Shown here piece after piece: positions 1 through 11,378 of a stretch of 26,575 nt of DNA. The notes below the pieces were generated by a model, which did no database searches, had not been told where the DNA came from, and was given only the letters and a program-made list of their open reading frames with translations. This stretch comes from Stentor coeruleus. Taxonomy: Eukaryota; Ciliophora; Heterotrichea; Heterotrichida; Stentoridae. Position 1 is the stretch's first letter. Every line of letters starts with the position of its first letter. The translations under genes and the position numbers were made by a program. The stretch covers positions 1 through 26,575 of the forward strand of contig MPUH01000998.1 in the NCBI GenBank assembly GCA_001970955.1, given 5' to 3'.

Positions 1-3000
1 GACACTATTTTAGCTTTGAAACTTTATCAGCAAGTTTCTTTTTTATCCCAATGGGTATCTGACTGGCATACATCAGATTTTTCTAGTTTTAACAGCGAAA
101 CAGGTAAAAATCCTCTACCTACAATTGACAGAGGGTTTTTTTTCACTTACAGGTCAGAACTAGTATCTTCTGATTACTTCCAACCTGGGCCTAGGTTTAA
201 TTTCCAAATTCTCATAAAAGTTATAAGCCCAGGAAGCATCCTAAGTTTTAAATCATTTTCACTTGAAAATACGGGAGATAATTACTATATGACTTTAAGT
301 TTACCTTGTCAACTTAATGGATTTCTTATAAAAAATAAATTTCCCTCTGAATCTTATGATCATTGGCATGTATACACCATTGAAATCTTCCAATTTGCTC
401 CAAGAGAAATAAGTGTAAAAATTGGATTATTAACTTATATTATAGAAGATCAGGAGATGTCTTTTCCTAAGTCATTATGGCTTTTAGGTGGATTTCAAGG
501 ATTTATTTACTTTATTCAAGCAAGTCATAATAGCGAAAATATTATATTTAATAAGCTACCCCCAAACTGTGGCTACAATGAATTCTCGACTGGACAGATC
601 TGTGAAACTTGTCCTGAAAAATGCCAGAAATGGCCTTGGTGTATAAATTCTCAAAGTTGTTCAGTATTTTCNTAAACACTGTCCGAGAAAAAATATAGTT
701 GATATGATTAAAATGCCATTTATATCAACAGTTCTATATGTCTGTCCAACAATGTACATTTTAAATATAGATACTTGCGAAATCTCAATTTTAGCCCAAG
801 TCACTGTTAATTTCCATCATAGTTCAATTACAGCATTCCCTGATACAACTTCATCTTATTTTAATTTCATACCAAAATATTCTATGTTTAATGCTTATTA
901 TCGTGGAGCATATTTTGATGGGAGTACAGGGCAAATGGCATCCGACAAAGAGTTTGCTTTTTCTCCAATTTCAGCTTACATGTTTTGGTTGTATCCAATG
1001 ACATCTCAATGCTCTATTTTTACAAAACAAGCCTATGGTTTACTTATATTTTCTCTTTATGCAGACTCTTTTGGCTTAAACTTTAAAACAATATTAGATA
1101 TAGACAGTGATTTAGTTACAATATCAACAGGATATACAATTAATACATGGCATATTATACTAATCACAATCAGTTATACTGAAATTGATAAACCAACATA
1201 TACAATATACTTAGACTCATACCAAACAACATTTGTAGGAATCGCCCCAATAATAGATTTATTGACCGCTGAGATTTATCTAAGTATAAATACGGACTTT
1301 AAAGGTTTTATATATGAGTTTTCTTACTGGCCATCTTTAGATTTATCTCCATCAATATCTTCAAGTTCTTCTGTCTGTAGCATGCCTTTATGCCCAATAT
1401 CAATTACAACATCTAAAACTTATAATGACCATAAATTATTATTCCCATGTAATTTAAATGAATATTACGATACTTCATGTCATTCATGTTTAAATACATG
1501 CGATGTTTGTATCAGAGGAACTACCTGCTCAGTAAGCTATGATCCTTTATGTAGTACTTATACTGATTACGAAGTTTGTACAACATGTAAAATTTATAGT
1601 TCAGTAATAAACTCTAAATGCACTTGTAATACCCATTTTACTTTACAATCTTCAAGTGAAACATGTTGTAATGCATATTGTTCATCATGTTCCTCAGACC
1701 CAGTTTTCTGTACAACTTGTTTATCAGGTTCAATATCTGGATATTGTTTAGAATCATGTCCAACTCTCTACATTTCATCAGATGGGGGTTTGTGTAGTGA
1801 AAATGATTCTGATATGAAAATTATTTGGAATTTCGAAGTTACTGGGAATTATATTTATGATACAAGTGCAGATCCTATAATGTCTATAATCAACCCAAGT
1901 AACCTAATTCCAACTTTATCCCCAGATTTAACATCATCAGATCCTGTTCCTGGTAAAACCCGTGGACTTTATTTTAACCTTCAAAAACTTAAGACTGAAT
2001 CTAATTTTCTTATGTCGCCAAATCATTATTGGATTTTATGGTTTAATCCAACTGTTATCAAAACTGCTTATTTACTATATAAATCATCTTCAGGATTTAT
2101 GGTTTCAAATGAACTTAATTATGTTAGAACTAAATATACTCTTATTAAAGGTAGCATTTTACAAGTAGACTGCGCAATTACTTATGCTTCAAATTTATGG
2201 TTTATGCTTTATATATCAATGACTGTAACAGCTAAATATGTTGATTTAAAATGCTCAATCAATGGGGGAACTTCTTCAGGGCTTATTTCTTCAGCAGACA
2301 ACTATTTTGCTGATATTTCTGAACAACTCAGTATAACACAAAATGATTTTGTTGGATGGATTTATGAACTTAAATATTTTACAAATTCTATTATTGTATC
2401 TAATGAAATTAATGCATTAGGTGGACCTATAAGCACTACAGGATTATTGAGTACTTGTGCTAAAGGTTATTATCTTAATACTTTAAATGTTTGTACAGCT
2501 TGTGATCCTTTATGTGAAGTATGTATAAATAATTCAGATTGTCTTATATGCGCAAATAGTTTATGTTTAAAATGTTATGATTATATAAATGATATTGATT
2601 GTGTGAAATGTATTGATGGTAAATATCTTGATATTAATACTAATACATGTTTGAATTGTATTAGTAATTGTGATAAGTGTAGTAATTTTGGTATTGATAT
2701 GTGTAGTAGTTGTGCTAATGGGATGTTTATGAGTTTAGAATTATTGTGTTTACCAAAATGCCCATATGGTTTTGTTGATTCTTCTGGGTCTTGTGTTAAT
2801 AGTAATGGGATTGTCCAGTTGGTAAAGTTTAGATTTGTTGATGTAGCTAATGTGATTTATGATCAGATTTCTAATATTCCGATGTTTATGGGAAATTCTC
2901 CGTCGTTTTACCCGAATTACGATAATAATGATCCATATATTATACCACAACGAGGACTTTACTTTACTGGGACTTCATATACAACTTTAGCTTCAACATC

Positions 3001-6000
3001 ATCAAGCCCAGTTTATATAACATTAGGAAACACACACACTTTCGATATTTGGCTCGCAGCAGAATATTTTTCATCAACATCAACTGTTTTTTCTTTAACC
3101 AAAACTACAAATTCTAAATACTTTTCTGCACAAATTATATCCAACACAAATGATTTCTTTTTTTCAATCCAATACACTCTAGCTTCAACTACAACACTAT
3201 CAGAATCCTTATCACCAATCCAAGGTACATCTCTCTTATACTTATCCTGGTATCGTTTAACAATAAAATTTCAATATACATCTTCGACTTCATCTATATC
3301 TTTTTATATAAACAAAATATTACAAAACACATTATCAGTTCCTAACTTAGTATTTTATGAAAGCATCGATAGTATTTTAACACTTGGTAATTGTTTATCA
3401 AATGATTATTATAAAGGTTATATATATACTTTTGATTTATATTTAACAATATTTGTATTTGAAACATCAACACCTAATTGTTTATGTTCTAGTTGTACAC
3501 ATGAAAATGATTGTTTAAGTATATGTTCTATATCAGAATGGGGTCAAGATACTTGTAGTCCATGTCTTGCAGAATGTAGTTTTGGTTGTTATAGAGTTGA
3601 AAATTGTCATATACACCCTGATAATTTGTGTGCAAGTTTTACTTCAGTTTTATATGAAATGTGTGATAATTGTGTGACAAATGCTATACATGGAACTAGT
3701 TGTCAGTGTATTGAGAATTCAGAGTTTATTGAAAATACAAGAAGTTGTGAGTGTATTAGTGGATATGAATTAATTAATGGGGTATGTGTTCCTATTATTA
3801 TATGCCCTGAAGGTTATGAAGTTGTTAATGGAGAATGTGTTGTTTTATGTCCTGATGGTTATGAAGTAATTAATGGAGTATGTGCTGTTATTGAGTGTTA
3901 TAGATGGGTTCAAGATACTGATATTGAGATTTATTATATGAGTAACTATATGGATATCATATTACAATTCAAAATCTCTATAGAGAATTATAATATAGAC
4001 TGCAACATTTTCAAAGATGAAACCCTAGCTAAATTCGGCAATGGGGTTACTTGTGTATATACCCAGGAAATAAAACAAATAAAAATATCACTACCTCAAA
4101 ACACTGATTTTACATATGGAGAAATCTTGATAAAAAGTGAAATCCTCATAAGGTCTAGTACTGAATGCGGGTATCCACCAAATGAAATTATATTAAATTT
4201 ACTTGTCCCAGAAAATGCCCCAACTCCAACTTCAATAATAGAAGCACCACCTGCAATCATAAAATCATGTATGGACCTAAACATAAATGGCTTTAAATCA
4301 ACAGGGTCTTTAAAAAGAACCTTAAGTTATTATTGGCTTATATTCTCAAACCCAATAAACCCATCTTTACAATCATACAATCAAACCTCCTTATCATCTT
4401 TTACAATACCTTCATCAATATTACAAAGCTCTATTATAACTTTATCATTAAAAATTACGAATTTCTTAGGTAAATCTCATACATCAACAACAAATATACA
4501 AATTATGACTGATAAAAACATTTTTTATATGACCTGTGATAAAATTATCAGTAAAATCATAGATCCATATAAAAAATTCACTTATTATATACGTTCTGCT
4601 GGATGTAAAGATATTATATATAAAGATATATATTGGAATATAACTGATATTAAAGAAAATTCAACTTTAGTCAATGAAAATGATTTGAATATTGCTCAGA
4701 AATCATTATCTTTATATGTCATCCCTCCTGGAACTTTTGAAGAACATTCATCAGTTGTTATTAATTCTAATATGATTGAAAAAAAATTCCAAGCTGATTT
4801 TTCATGTGAACTTGATGCTGAATTTCTTGTTAGACCTCCGACTATTGAGTTTAATTTTGCTAATGGGAGTTATTATAAAGATAATAATGAATCTATTGTA
4901 GCTCAGATTGATAAAGGGTTTATAGAAAATTCTGTTTATGAATACATATGGAAATGCTTAAAACATAAAAGCAATTGTGACTCAATTATCGATAACAAAT
5001 ATAGCAATATAATAAATCTTATATCTTCCAAACTAATAACTGATGAAATTTACATATTAACTCTTACTGTATGGAAAAATGTAAATGGGAAAAAAGTGTC
5101 AAACTCAAGGTCTTTAAACTTACAAATAACATCACAAAAAATAAACCAAATATCCATAAACGATTTCATAACAGAATATCAGCCAGTTACAATAAACAAA
5201 GGAGATCCTTTAGTACTACAATCACAACATACTAACGACATCAACAATTTAAACTACAAATGGTCGGCTTCAAACCCAAACATAAAATTCTTATCACCAG
5301 TTACTTTCTCAACCTTATCAATAGACACAAAATCTTTAACCCCAGGTTCTACCTATCAATTTAATCTTGAAATAGAATCTTCAACAACATTATCATCATA
5401 TTACTATGAAATCTATATAAACTTACCTCCAAGTCAAGGATTTTTACATATCCAACCATCATCTGGCACTGAATTCATAACAATATTTCGACTTGATGCC
5501 TATGAATTTATCGATGAAGAAAACAATTATCCTTTACTCTATTCATTTGGTTTCTATGATATAAACAATATTCCGAACCTTCTAAACTTAAGAAATTTCT
5601 CCAGTACATTTTATACAAATTTACCTTCAAACCCATCCCAAACACGAGTTTTTGTCAGAGTTTATGATAATCTTAATGCATATAATGACTTTGAAGCTTT
5701 AATACAAGTTAATATTTATAATAAACTTAACCCACAAGATGTAATTTATAAAGTTAATGAAACTATTCATTCTATATCTTTTGATCCACAAACAGGACCT
5801 TTGAATATTGCCCAACTTACTTATTATGTATTAAATATTGATAAGTATTCAAATAATGAGTTTATAGCTAATAATGATATTATAATACAAGTTGCATTTG
5901 ATATTTGTATTGATATACTTGAAATTATGATGGAACAGTTAGAAATTTATGATAAAGAAGATGTTAAGACAATTTCTCAGAGTTTTAAGAGTATTACAGA

Positions 6001-7672
6001 AAATCCTAATTTACAGATCCATGAGAATTTTAAGAGGGTTTTAGAAACTATGGGTTGGCTTTTGGAATTGTATGATTTGACTGGAGGATTGGATGTGGAA
6101 ACAGCTCAGAATTTTATTGATTCCATGTTGGCGATTGTCCCTATGAATTATGCATATCTTGAAAATGAAGTTGCAATGATAGATTTTATGTTTACAGTCT
6201 TAGGGTCAATTCAAAAAGGTCTGATTCGTAATATGGGTCCTCATGAAACTCAAACACTTAAGTCTTATAATTCAACTATATTCATTAATGCAATTTTATA
6301 TAAAGACATTTTGAATTATACTTTAAACCCATCAGATCCATTATCAGGTTCTATATCTTTATCAGAAAACAATTTAATATCTTCATCAGCATCTAGTATT
6401 TTCTATTTAACTTTATCAACAATACCTCATAAACCCATTATAAAATTTATTCCAAATACCGATTCTTTTAGACCTAAATTTGTAGATGTTACAATATATA
6501 ATAGATCATCATTTAGCCCAATAAATATATCAATTCCAGAAACTAAGATTTTTATTACAATTCCTTATTATAATATAACACCAATTATCGAACCAATATG
6601 TGCTTTTATTGATATAAAATATAATGAATTGAGTACTGAAGGATGTGAACTTTTTACTTTGTATAAAAATTCTGCGGTATGTGAATGTAATCATTTAACA
6701 TCTTTTACTATAGTTGATTTTTTTATAGCAGGTAAAGATACGGCAGAAAGTTCAAATATCCAAAACGTTTATGATGGAAGTTTACTTAAAAGTATTAATG
6801 GTAAAAATGCACTTGGACTTTATATATGCCTTGGGTTTTTTGCTTTGTATGTAGTCCTAGCTTTATATATAAGACGTAAAATGAAGAAAAAGTTTCAAGT
6901 TATTGATGAGTCAAACTCGGCACGAAGTTTCCAAAAAGCGCATTTATCACATATAAATAGTATCATAAAAGAAGAAGAAAATCTTAATAGTCCGCCTGTT
7001 CCTTTTGCAACTGAAGTTTTTAATGAAACCAATAGAAAGTCTACAAAAGTTGAAGGAATTCCTGGAAGTATGGATTCTTTACAAAATGAAGAGCCAAGAT
7101 TAGAAAGAAGGAAGACTTTCAAAGAAATGTTTATATTATCCCATGAGTTGTTTAGGTTGATTTATAACCCAATTCCTTATGAAACAAGGTTTATCAGTTT
7201 GACTCTTTTGTACTGTAAATTCATATTGCAAATGTTTTTTATTGGTGTTTTTTATCAAAGAAACTATAGTTCTAATAGTGCTAATTCATCGAATACATTT
7301 GAAAAATTTATTAAATCGTATACTTGGAGAGATTTATGGATTATTATATATAGTGGGATTGTTTGTTTTGTTATTATTGAATGTCTTACTTATTTACTTA
7401 GACTTAGTAAAAATGCTGATACTGAAGATTTTAAGACTAAAAGGAAGAATGTATTAAGAAGATTTCTTGGATGTGTTATTACTGTAGGATTGTTAATGTT
7501 TTGTAATTGGTCTATTATTATGTTTTCAATTAGATTTAGTGGTGCGACAAGAGGCTTTTGGATGGCAGGGGTTGTTGCTGGGGGGATTATTGAAGTGTTT
7601 TTAACATCGACAATTAAAGAGGCAGGAGTTGCTGCAATGAAAAAAACTATTAGTAGGATTTTAAAAAAGTAA
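1..7672 (+). CDS. Polycystin-1-like REJ/GPS membrane protein with four LamG-like/Cys-rich modules (5' partial)
   Basis: The frame is open from the window edge, so the true start lies upstream. Four repeats are visible, each an extracellular beta-rich (LamG/concanavalin-like) domain ending in a motif such as GFIYFIQ, GFIYEFSY, GWIYELKYF or GYIYTFDLY (near 500, 1315, 2360, 3425). Each is followed by a furin/EGF-like Cys cluster. A REJ-like beta stalk spans about 3900-5750. A GPS follows at 6590-6720 with four Cys and the cleavage motif NHLTSF. Five membrane helices follow, near 6810-6880, 7190-7256, 7334-7399, 7462-7530 and 7553-7615. The HELFRLIYNP...RF segment and the last helices resemble polycystin-1 helices 2-5. 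No PLAT domain is visible in the roughly 105-residue loop after helix 1, and no helices 6-11. An N at 672 shifts the frame between the first and second modules; without it the frame is continuous for 2556 residues. Likely a surface receptor or adhesin. Family placement is from recognition, not alignment. Confidence 0.8.
672..672. other. Single N that breaks the reading frame
   Basis: Left of the N the frame reads into TTT-TC. Right of it the frame continues with AAA-CAC-TGT-CCG. Dropping the N gives TCT-AAA-CAC and joins the two frames without a stop, in the middle of a Cys-rich linker. The flanks are not duplicated, unlike the other six N positions, so this may be a butt-join or a gap of unknown size that is a multiple of three. 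Confidence 0.75.
3752..3892 (+). repeat. Three short Cys-containing repeats CP-x-GYEV-x-NG-x-CV
   Basis: Within the fourth Cys cluster of the giant surface protein there are three consecutive copies of about 15-16 residues: CISGYELINGVCV, CPEGYEVVNGECV and CPDGYEVINGVCA. The DNA of the second and third copies is very similar, which points to recent internal duplication. The copies are EGF-like half-modules directly before the REJ-like stalk. Confidence 0.8.
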
Positions 7673-8361
7673 TTAGGAATAAGTAGTAGATTTACAATAA
7701 AAGCAATTATAAAACTGATTATTGATATGGTTATTATTTGGTTTTATATGATATATTTGCAACAACAAAAAAATATGATTAAGTTAATAGATTTATAAAC
7801 TATTATAAGAAATCTATATTTATACACTGAANAGTTATTATTTGGTTTTATATGATATATTTGCAACAACAAAAAATATGATTAAGTTAATAGATTTATA
7901 AACTATTATAAGAAATCTATATTTATACACTGAAACTATTATCATAACTAAAATAGTATCTTATAATAAATATAAAAAATCTACAAAACGATCCTACATC
8001 AAAAAACTGCACAAATTTTACATTCTGACAAAATCACAATTTCTCAACAACCACTGCACCCTAACCTTCAATTAACATCTTCTAATAACCCAAAAATCCT
8101 ATCAAAATAATCATAACTAATAAAACTCAATTCTAAATACTACATTCAAAATCAAAAAACAATTTCAATATAAACTCAAAAACTAAAAAAAATCATATCA
8201 AAAACTAAAAAAAAATCACACAAACAACCATATCCCTAATATTCTCCAAACATATCTTAACCTCTACATAAAAACTAAATTTTTCATCATAAACAAATCT
8301 TATATTTTCTCCATAGTATTTATCACATTAGTTTGAAAATTTAATATTAAGACGTTAATAA
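7673..8361. other. Intergenic spacer with an assembly duplication
   Basis: No coding region, tRNA or structured RNA is visible. It holds the duplicated block around the N at 7832. After about 7950 it becomes rich in A and C on the + strand, as elsewhere upstream of + strand genes. It should contain the 3' end of the surface-protein gene and the promoter of the coiled-coil gene, but I cannot point to specific elements. Confidence 0.6.
7730..7934. repeat. ~101-bp direct duplication around single N (7832), probable assembly artefact
   Basis: Positions 7730-7831 and 7834-7934 are the same sequence apart from one A in a homopolymer (seven versus six A). They are separated only by the N and one base. 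This is what is expected when two contigs with overlapping ends are scaffolded without merging the overlap. Confidence 0.9.
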
Positions 8362-9402
8362 ATGTCAAACTTACATACCCCACAAAAGTATTTAAATAAG
8401 CATCTTTTACCACCTAAACCTTCAACACCAAGAGCATCTCAACGTCCAGCTATGAGTTTTGAAAACAGTTATAATACTTCAATAGCTTATACACTGTCTC
8501 CTAGAAATATGACCCCAGTAAAAATCACTTTACAAGATAATCATGGGAAAATACCATTTCGATCTAATAATTCAAGTCCTTCACATAGGAGGTCAAGTGA
8601 TGTGTTTTCAAATTCAACTTCGGAAGAAGGAAAAAAATTCCATGAACATCTTATGAAACTTGAAGCTGAAAACCAAAAACTTAAGACTGATTTTGAAATG
8701 GTTTCAGCACAAGCAGCTGAACTCGAAATGAAATTCGTTGAAAGCCAAAAAAAACTTCGCAAAAAAGATGAAAAGCTTAACTTCATGGCAATCCTCCTCA
8801 AAGAAACAGAAAATTCATTCAAAACTGTCCTCGAAAACACAAACCGCGACCTGGAAAAAATAATCCAAGACCAGGCTCTTAAAATCAAAGACCTTCAAGA
8901 TACTATGAAATCTCAAAATCGTGAACTCAACATAAAATGGGAAATCGAAAAATCTGAACTTGCCTCAAAAATCTCATTACTCGAAGAACAAAACACACAA
9001 CGTCTAAATTCCCAAGCAACTCTCTTCAGAGAGAAAATCCTTAGCCTTACCGAAACTGTAGAAATTCTAAAAAAAGACAAAATAAAAAATGAAAGCGATT
9101 TACAAAAATACCTAAAAAGGGCTGATATAGATGAAGAAACTCTAGAAATCATTTTAGCTTTATCTAATAAAATCAAAGAAGAAGTAAGACATTTAAAAGC
9201 TATAAGCGAGAAAGCTGCTAAAAACGAAGAAGTAAGTTTGTCAATGATATTATTGAATACTTTTAGTATAAAAGAAGATGATAAATGTATATATGACATA
9301 ATCCCAGGACTTGAACAGGTTTTAATCCAACTAAACTCAATAAGATCCAATATTTCTGACATATATGCTGACAAATGTGGTGATTCCTGCGCACTTCAAT
9401 GA
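8362..9402 (+). CDS. Coiled-coil protein of unknown function
   Basis: 346 residues, ATG to TGA. Residues 1-85 are Ser/Pro/Asn-rich and probably disordered, with several SP and TP sites and an HRRSS basophilic kinase-type site. From about residue 88 to 280 the sequence is rich in Lys, Glu, Leu and Gln with heptad-like spacing (for example KLEAENQKLKTDFEM), so a long coiled coil is likely. The C-terminal 60 residues are more globular and end in CGDSCALQ. I do not recognise the family; cytoskeletal or centrosome-type scaffolding is only a guess. The stop lies 94 bp before the phosphatase start. Confidence 0.8.
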   Translation: MSNLHTPQKYLNKHLLPPKPSTPRASQRPAMSFENSYNTSIAYTLSPRNMTPVKITLQDNHGKIPFRSNNSSPSHRRSSDVFSNSTSEEGKKFHEHLMKLEAENQKLKTDFEMVSAQAAELEMKFVESQKKLRKKDEKLNFMAILLKETENSFKTVLENTNRDLEKIIQDQALKIKDLQDTMKSQNRELNIKWEIEKSELASKISLLEEQNTQRLNSQATLFREKILSLTETVEILKKDKIKNESDLQKYLKRADIDEETLEIILALSNKIKEEVRHLKAISEKAAKNEEVSLSMILLNTFSIKEDDKCIYDIIPGLEQVLIQLNSIRSNISDIYADKCGDSCALQ

Positions 9403-9496
9403 GTAGATTAATTTAAATGGTTAAAAGTTGATATAAAATTCTTCATAATATTCTTGGCTTATTACCATAGTCCTAAAAAACCTTTCACCATATTTT

Positions 9497-10417
9497 ATGG
9501 GACCATATCTATCCTCACCTATTCGTGACAAAAAAACCACAATTGGAGAAAACAGCCTAGTTAAATTCGCAACTTGTGAAATGCAAGGATGGAGAAATAC
9601 CATGGAAGATGCCAAGCTGGCTAACGTCTCTTTTGATGCTGAGACTATGGTTTTTGGGGTATTTGACGGTCACGGCGGCAAAGAAGTCGCAGAGTTCGTA
9701 TCACGGCACTTTTGTGCAGAACTTTCAAGAAACCGCTCATACCAGCAAGGTAATATAGAACAAGCCCTTAAAGACACCTTCTTACGTATGGACGAATTGT
9801 TGAGGACTTCAGATGGGATCAAAGAAGTTATAAGAATTGCTAAGGATTTGCCTGATAATTACCCAGTTGAAGCTGATAGTTCACAATTATTTGCTGGGTG
9901 TACATCAGTTGTAGCACTTATTAGAAATGGAGTTTTATATGTGGCAAATGCTGGGGACTCAAGATGTGTGGTTTGCAGAGATGGTAGAACTTTAGAGATG
10001 TCTCAAGATCACAAGCCTGATTTACCAGAAGAATTAGATAGGATAAGAAGAGCTGGAGGGGTAGTTGAAGATGGAAGGGTCATGGGAAATTTGAATTTGA
10101 GTCGTTCAATAGGAGATATGGAATATAAGAAAAACAATTCTATACCACAAAAAGATCAAATGATTACAGCTTATCCTGATGTCCGTAGGGAACAACTTGG
10201 GGAAAAAGATACATTTATGGTTCTAGCTTGTGATGGAGTTTGGGATATGTTAACTTCTCAAGATTGTGTTAATTTTGTCTCTCAAAGGATTAAAAGTAAA
10301 AACTTACAGACTATTGCTGAAGAAGCTCTTGATAGATGTCTTGCCCCTGATATTGCATCAAGTGGTGGGCTTGGATGTGATAATACAACTATAGTCATAG
10401 TGGAGTTTAAACGTTGA
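9497..10417 (+). CDS. PP2C-type Ser/Thr protein phosphatase (PPM family)
   Basis: 306 residues, a typical length for a single-domain PPM phosphatase that removes phosphate from Ser/Thr using Mn/Mg. Metal-binding and family motifs are all present: MEDAK (E37, D38), FDGHGG (D57, G58), NAGDSR (151-156), SRSIGD (202-206), ACDGVWD (244-250) and GCDNTT (293-298). The catalytic set looks intact, so the enzyme should be active. The protein starts MGPYLSSP; Gly2 and Ser6 fit an N-myristoylation signal, as in PPM1A/B, so membrane attachment is possible. The ATG is preceded closely by in-frame stops and gives the expected N-terminus. No intron is needed: a GTA..AG 15-mer near 9750 encodes normal family sequence. 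Confidence 0.95.
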   Translation: MGPYLSSPIRDKKTTIGENSLVKFATCEMQGWRNTMEDAKLANVSFDAETMVFGVFDGHGGKEVAEFVSRHFCAELSRNRSYQQGNIEQALKDTFLRMDELLRTSDGIKEVIRIAKDLPDNYPVEADSSQLFAGCTSVVALIRNGVLYVANAGDSRCVVCRDGRTLEMSQDHKPDLPEELDRIRRAGGVVEDGRVMGNLNLSRSIGDMEYKKNNSIPQKDQMITAYPDVRREQLGEKDTFMVLACDGVWDMLTSQDCVNFVSQRIKSKNLQTIAEEALDRCLAPDIASSGGLGCDNTTIVIVEFKR

Positions 10418-10514
10418 AGATAGGTTAATTAATTAGAATAGATATATAGGATTACTTGATAAAGGTATAGAAAGTGTTAGATTTTTTTGAAATATAGGGA
10501 AAAGCATGAGAATA

Positions 10515-10837
10515 AGAGAATTTTATGAGAAAAAGAGGTAGTGAAAAGATAATGGGTGAAAGGATTTTTGATGGTGGAATTTTGTATGGTGAAGATAAGA
10601 GGATTGTGAAAATAAGAGGATTGTGAAGATTTTAGGTGGAAGTTATGATAAAATATAGGGTAAAAAGGATAATAANAGAGAATTTTATGAGAAAAAGAGG
10701 TAGTGAAAAGATAATGGGTGAAAGGATTTTTGATGGTGGAATTTTGTATGGTGAAGATAAGAGGATTGTGAAGATAAGAGGATTGTGAAGATTTTAGGTG
10801 GAAGTTATGATAAAATATAGGGTAAAAAGGATAATAA
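10515..10837. repeat. 161-bp direct duplication around single N (10676), probable assembly artefact
   Basis: Positions 10515-10675 and 10677-10837 match along their full length with one A/G difference (GTGAAAATAAG in the first copy versus GTGAAGATAAG in the second). Only the N separates them. The mismatch may be a polymorphism or read error. Confidence 0.9.
10593..10626 (+). repeat. Two-copy 17-nt tandem repeat
   Basis: The unit ARATAAGAGGATTGTGA occurs twice head to tail (10593-10609 and 10610-10626), and again in the downstream duplicated block. It is too short to assign a role; simple purine-rich spacer expansion is likely. Confidence 0.6.
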
Positions 10838-10945
10838 TAAGGGTTTTATGGTAGGAGATGAGGATTTTTTTATGATGATAAAAATAGTAANATAAGGGTT
10901 TTATGGTAGGAGATGAGGATTTTTTTATGATGATAAAAATAGTAA
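10837..10945. repeat. 54-bp direct duplication around single N (10891), probable assembly artefact
   Basis: Positions 10837-10890 and 10892-10945 are identical and abut the N. Together with the N at 10676, this makes 10677-10890 a very short contig bridged on both sides by unmerged overlaps. Confidence 0.9.
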
Positions 10946-10988
10946 ATTAGGTTTTGGGATTGATTTGATATAATAATTTTTAGAAGCC

Positions 10989-11198
10989 ATGCAGAAACAC
11001 CTTAAAAGCAAGCCGAAATTCAAAAAAGCTCATAAAAAGTCTAAAAGAGCTCCGGGAATTCAGAAGAACAAGCACACACCTGAAGCTGAAGCTACGAGGA
11101 AAATCGAAAAGAAAATCGAAAGAGAACTTGCAGCAAGGGCTGTGAAATTTAATGAGACCTTAGAAGTTGTCAAAGGTGACATAAGACATTTTAAGTAA
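10989..11198 (+). CDS. Small highly basic protein, possibly UPF0390 (C19orf53-like)
   Basis: 69 residues, ATG to TAA. The first 35 residues are packed with Lys/Arg (KSKPKFKKAHKKSKRAPGIQKNK). They are followed by an amphipathic helix, KIEKKIERELAARAVKF. The overall plan, a basic N-terminus plus a KKxE-type helix, resembles the small nuclear UPF0390 family, but I cannot confirm this without a profile search. Coding reality is supported by codon-like composition that differs sharply from the A/G-rich spacer before it, and by the clean ATG. Confidence 0.7.
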   Translation: MQKHLKSKPKFKKAHKKSKRAPGIQKNKHTPEAEATRKIEKKIERELAARAVKFNETLEVVKGDIRHFK

Positions 11199-11378
11199 TC
11201 ATATCTCAATAACCCCTCTTATCTCTTATAATGATTTTTTTTCTCAATAAAACCAATAAATTCGCAGCTAATTCTATCTTAAAAAAAAATAAAAACTCTT
11301 CTTTTATTTCTTTATATTATCATTATCAATAGATTTTCTATCTAAATCTGTTGCGATGTTATACATTTCATATACAAA

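Larger units (their letters stand above)
10418..10988. other. Purine-rich intergenic spacer with two assembly duplications
   Basis: No gene seen. The + strand is strongly A/G-rich with many GATAAGAGG/GTGAAGA words, including a two-copy 17-nt tandem at 10593-10626. Two single-N junctions (10676 and 10891) each sit between direct duplications, so the real spacer is probably about 217 bp shorter. Confidence 0.7.

Noticed and set aside
704..706. ATG at 704 as the start of the giant surface protein
   Set aside because: The frame is open upstream and joins the previous frame once the N at 672 is ignored. The upstream piece is clearly another copy of the same module.
8541..9374. Two minus-strand open frames (115 and 153 codons)
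   Set aside because: Antisense shadows of the coiled-coil gene: Lys/Glu codons read backwards give Ser/Phe/Leu.
9749..9765. GTAATATAGAACAAG, a 15-nt GTA..AG string inside the PP2C gene, as a possible intron
   Set aside because: It encodes GNIEQ within a conserved PP2C segment (GNIEQALKDTFLRMDELL) and contains no stop in frame, so it is exon sequence.
10515..10945. Purine-rich tandem repeat array or satellite
   Set aside because: The large-scale repetition is explained by two single-N junctions with unmerged overlaps. Only a two-copy 17-nt tandem remains.
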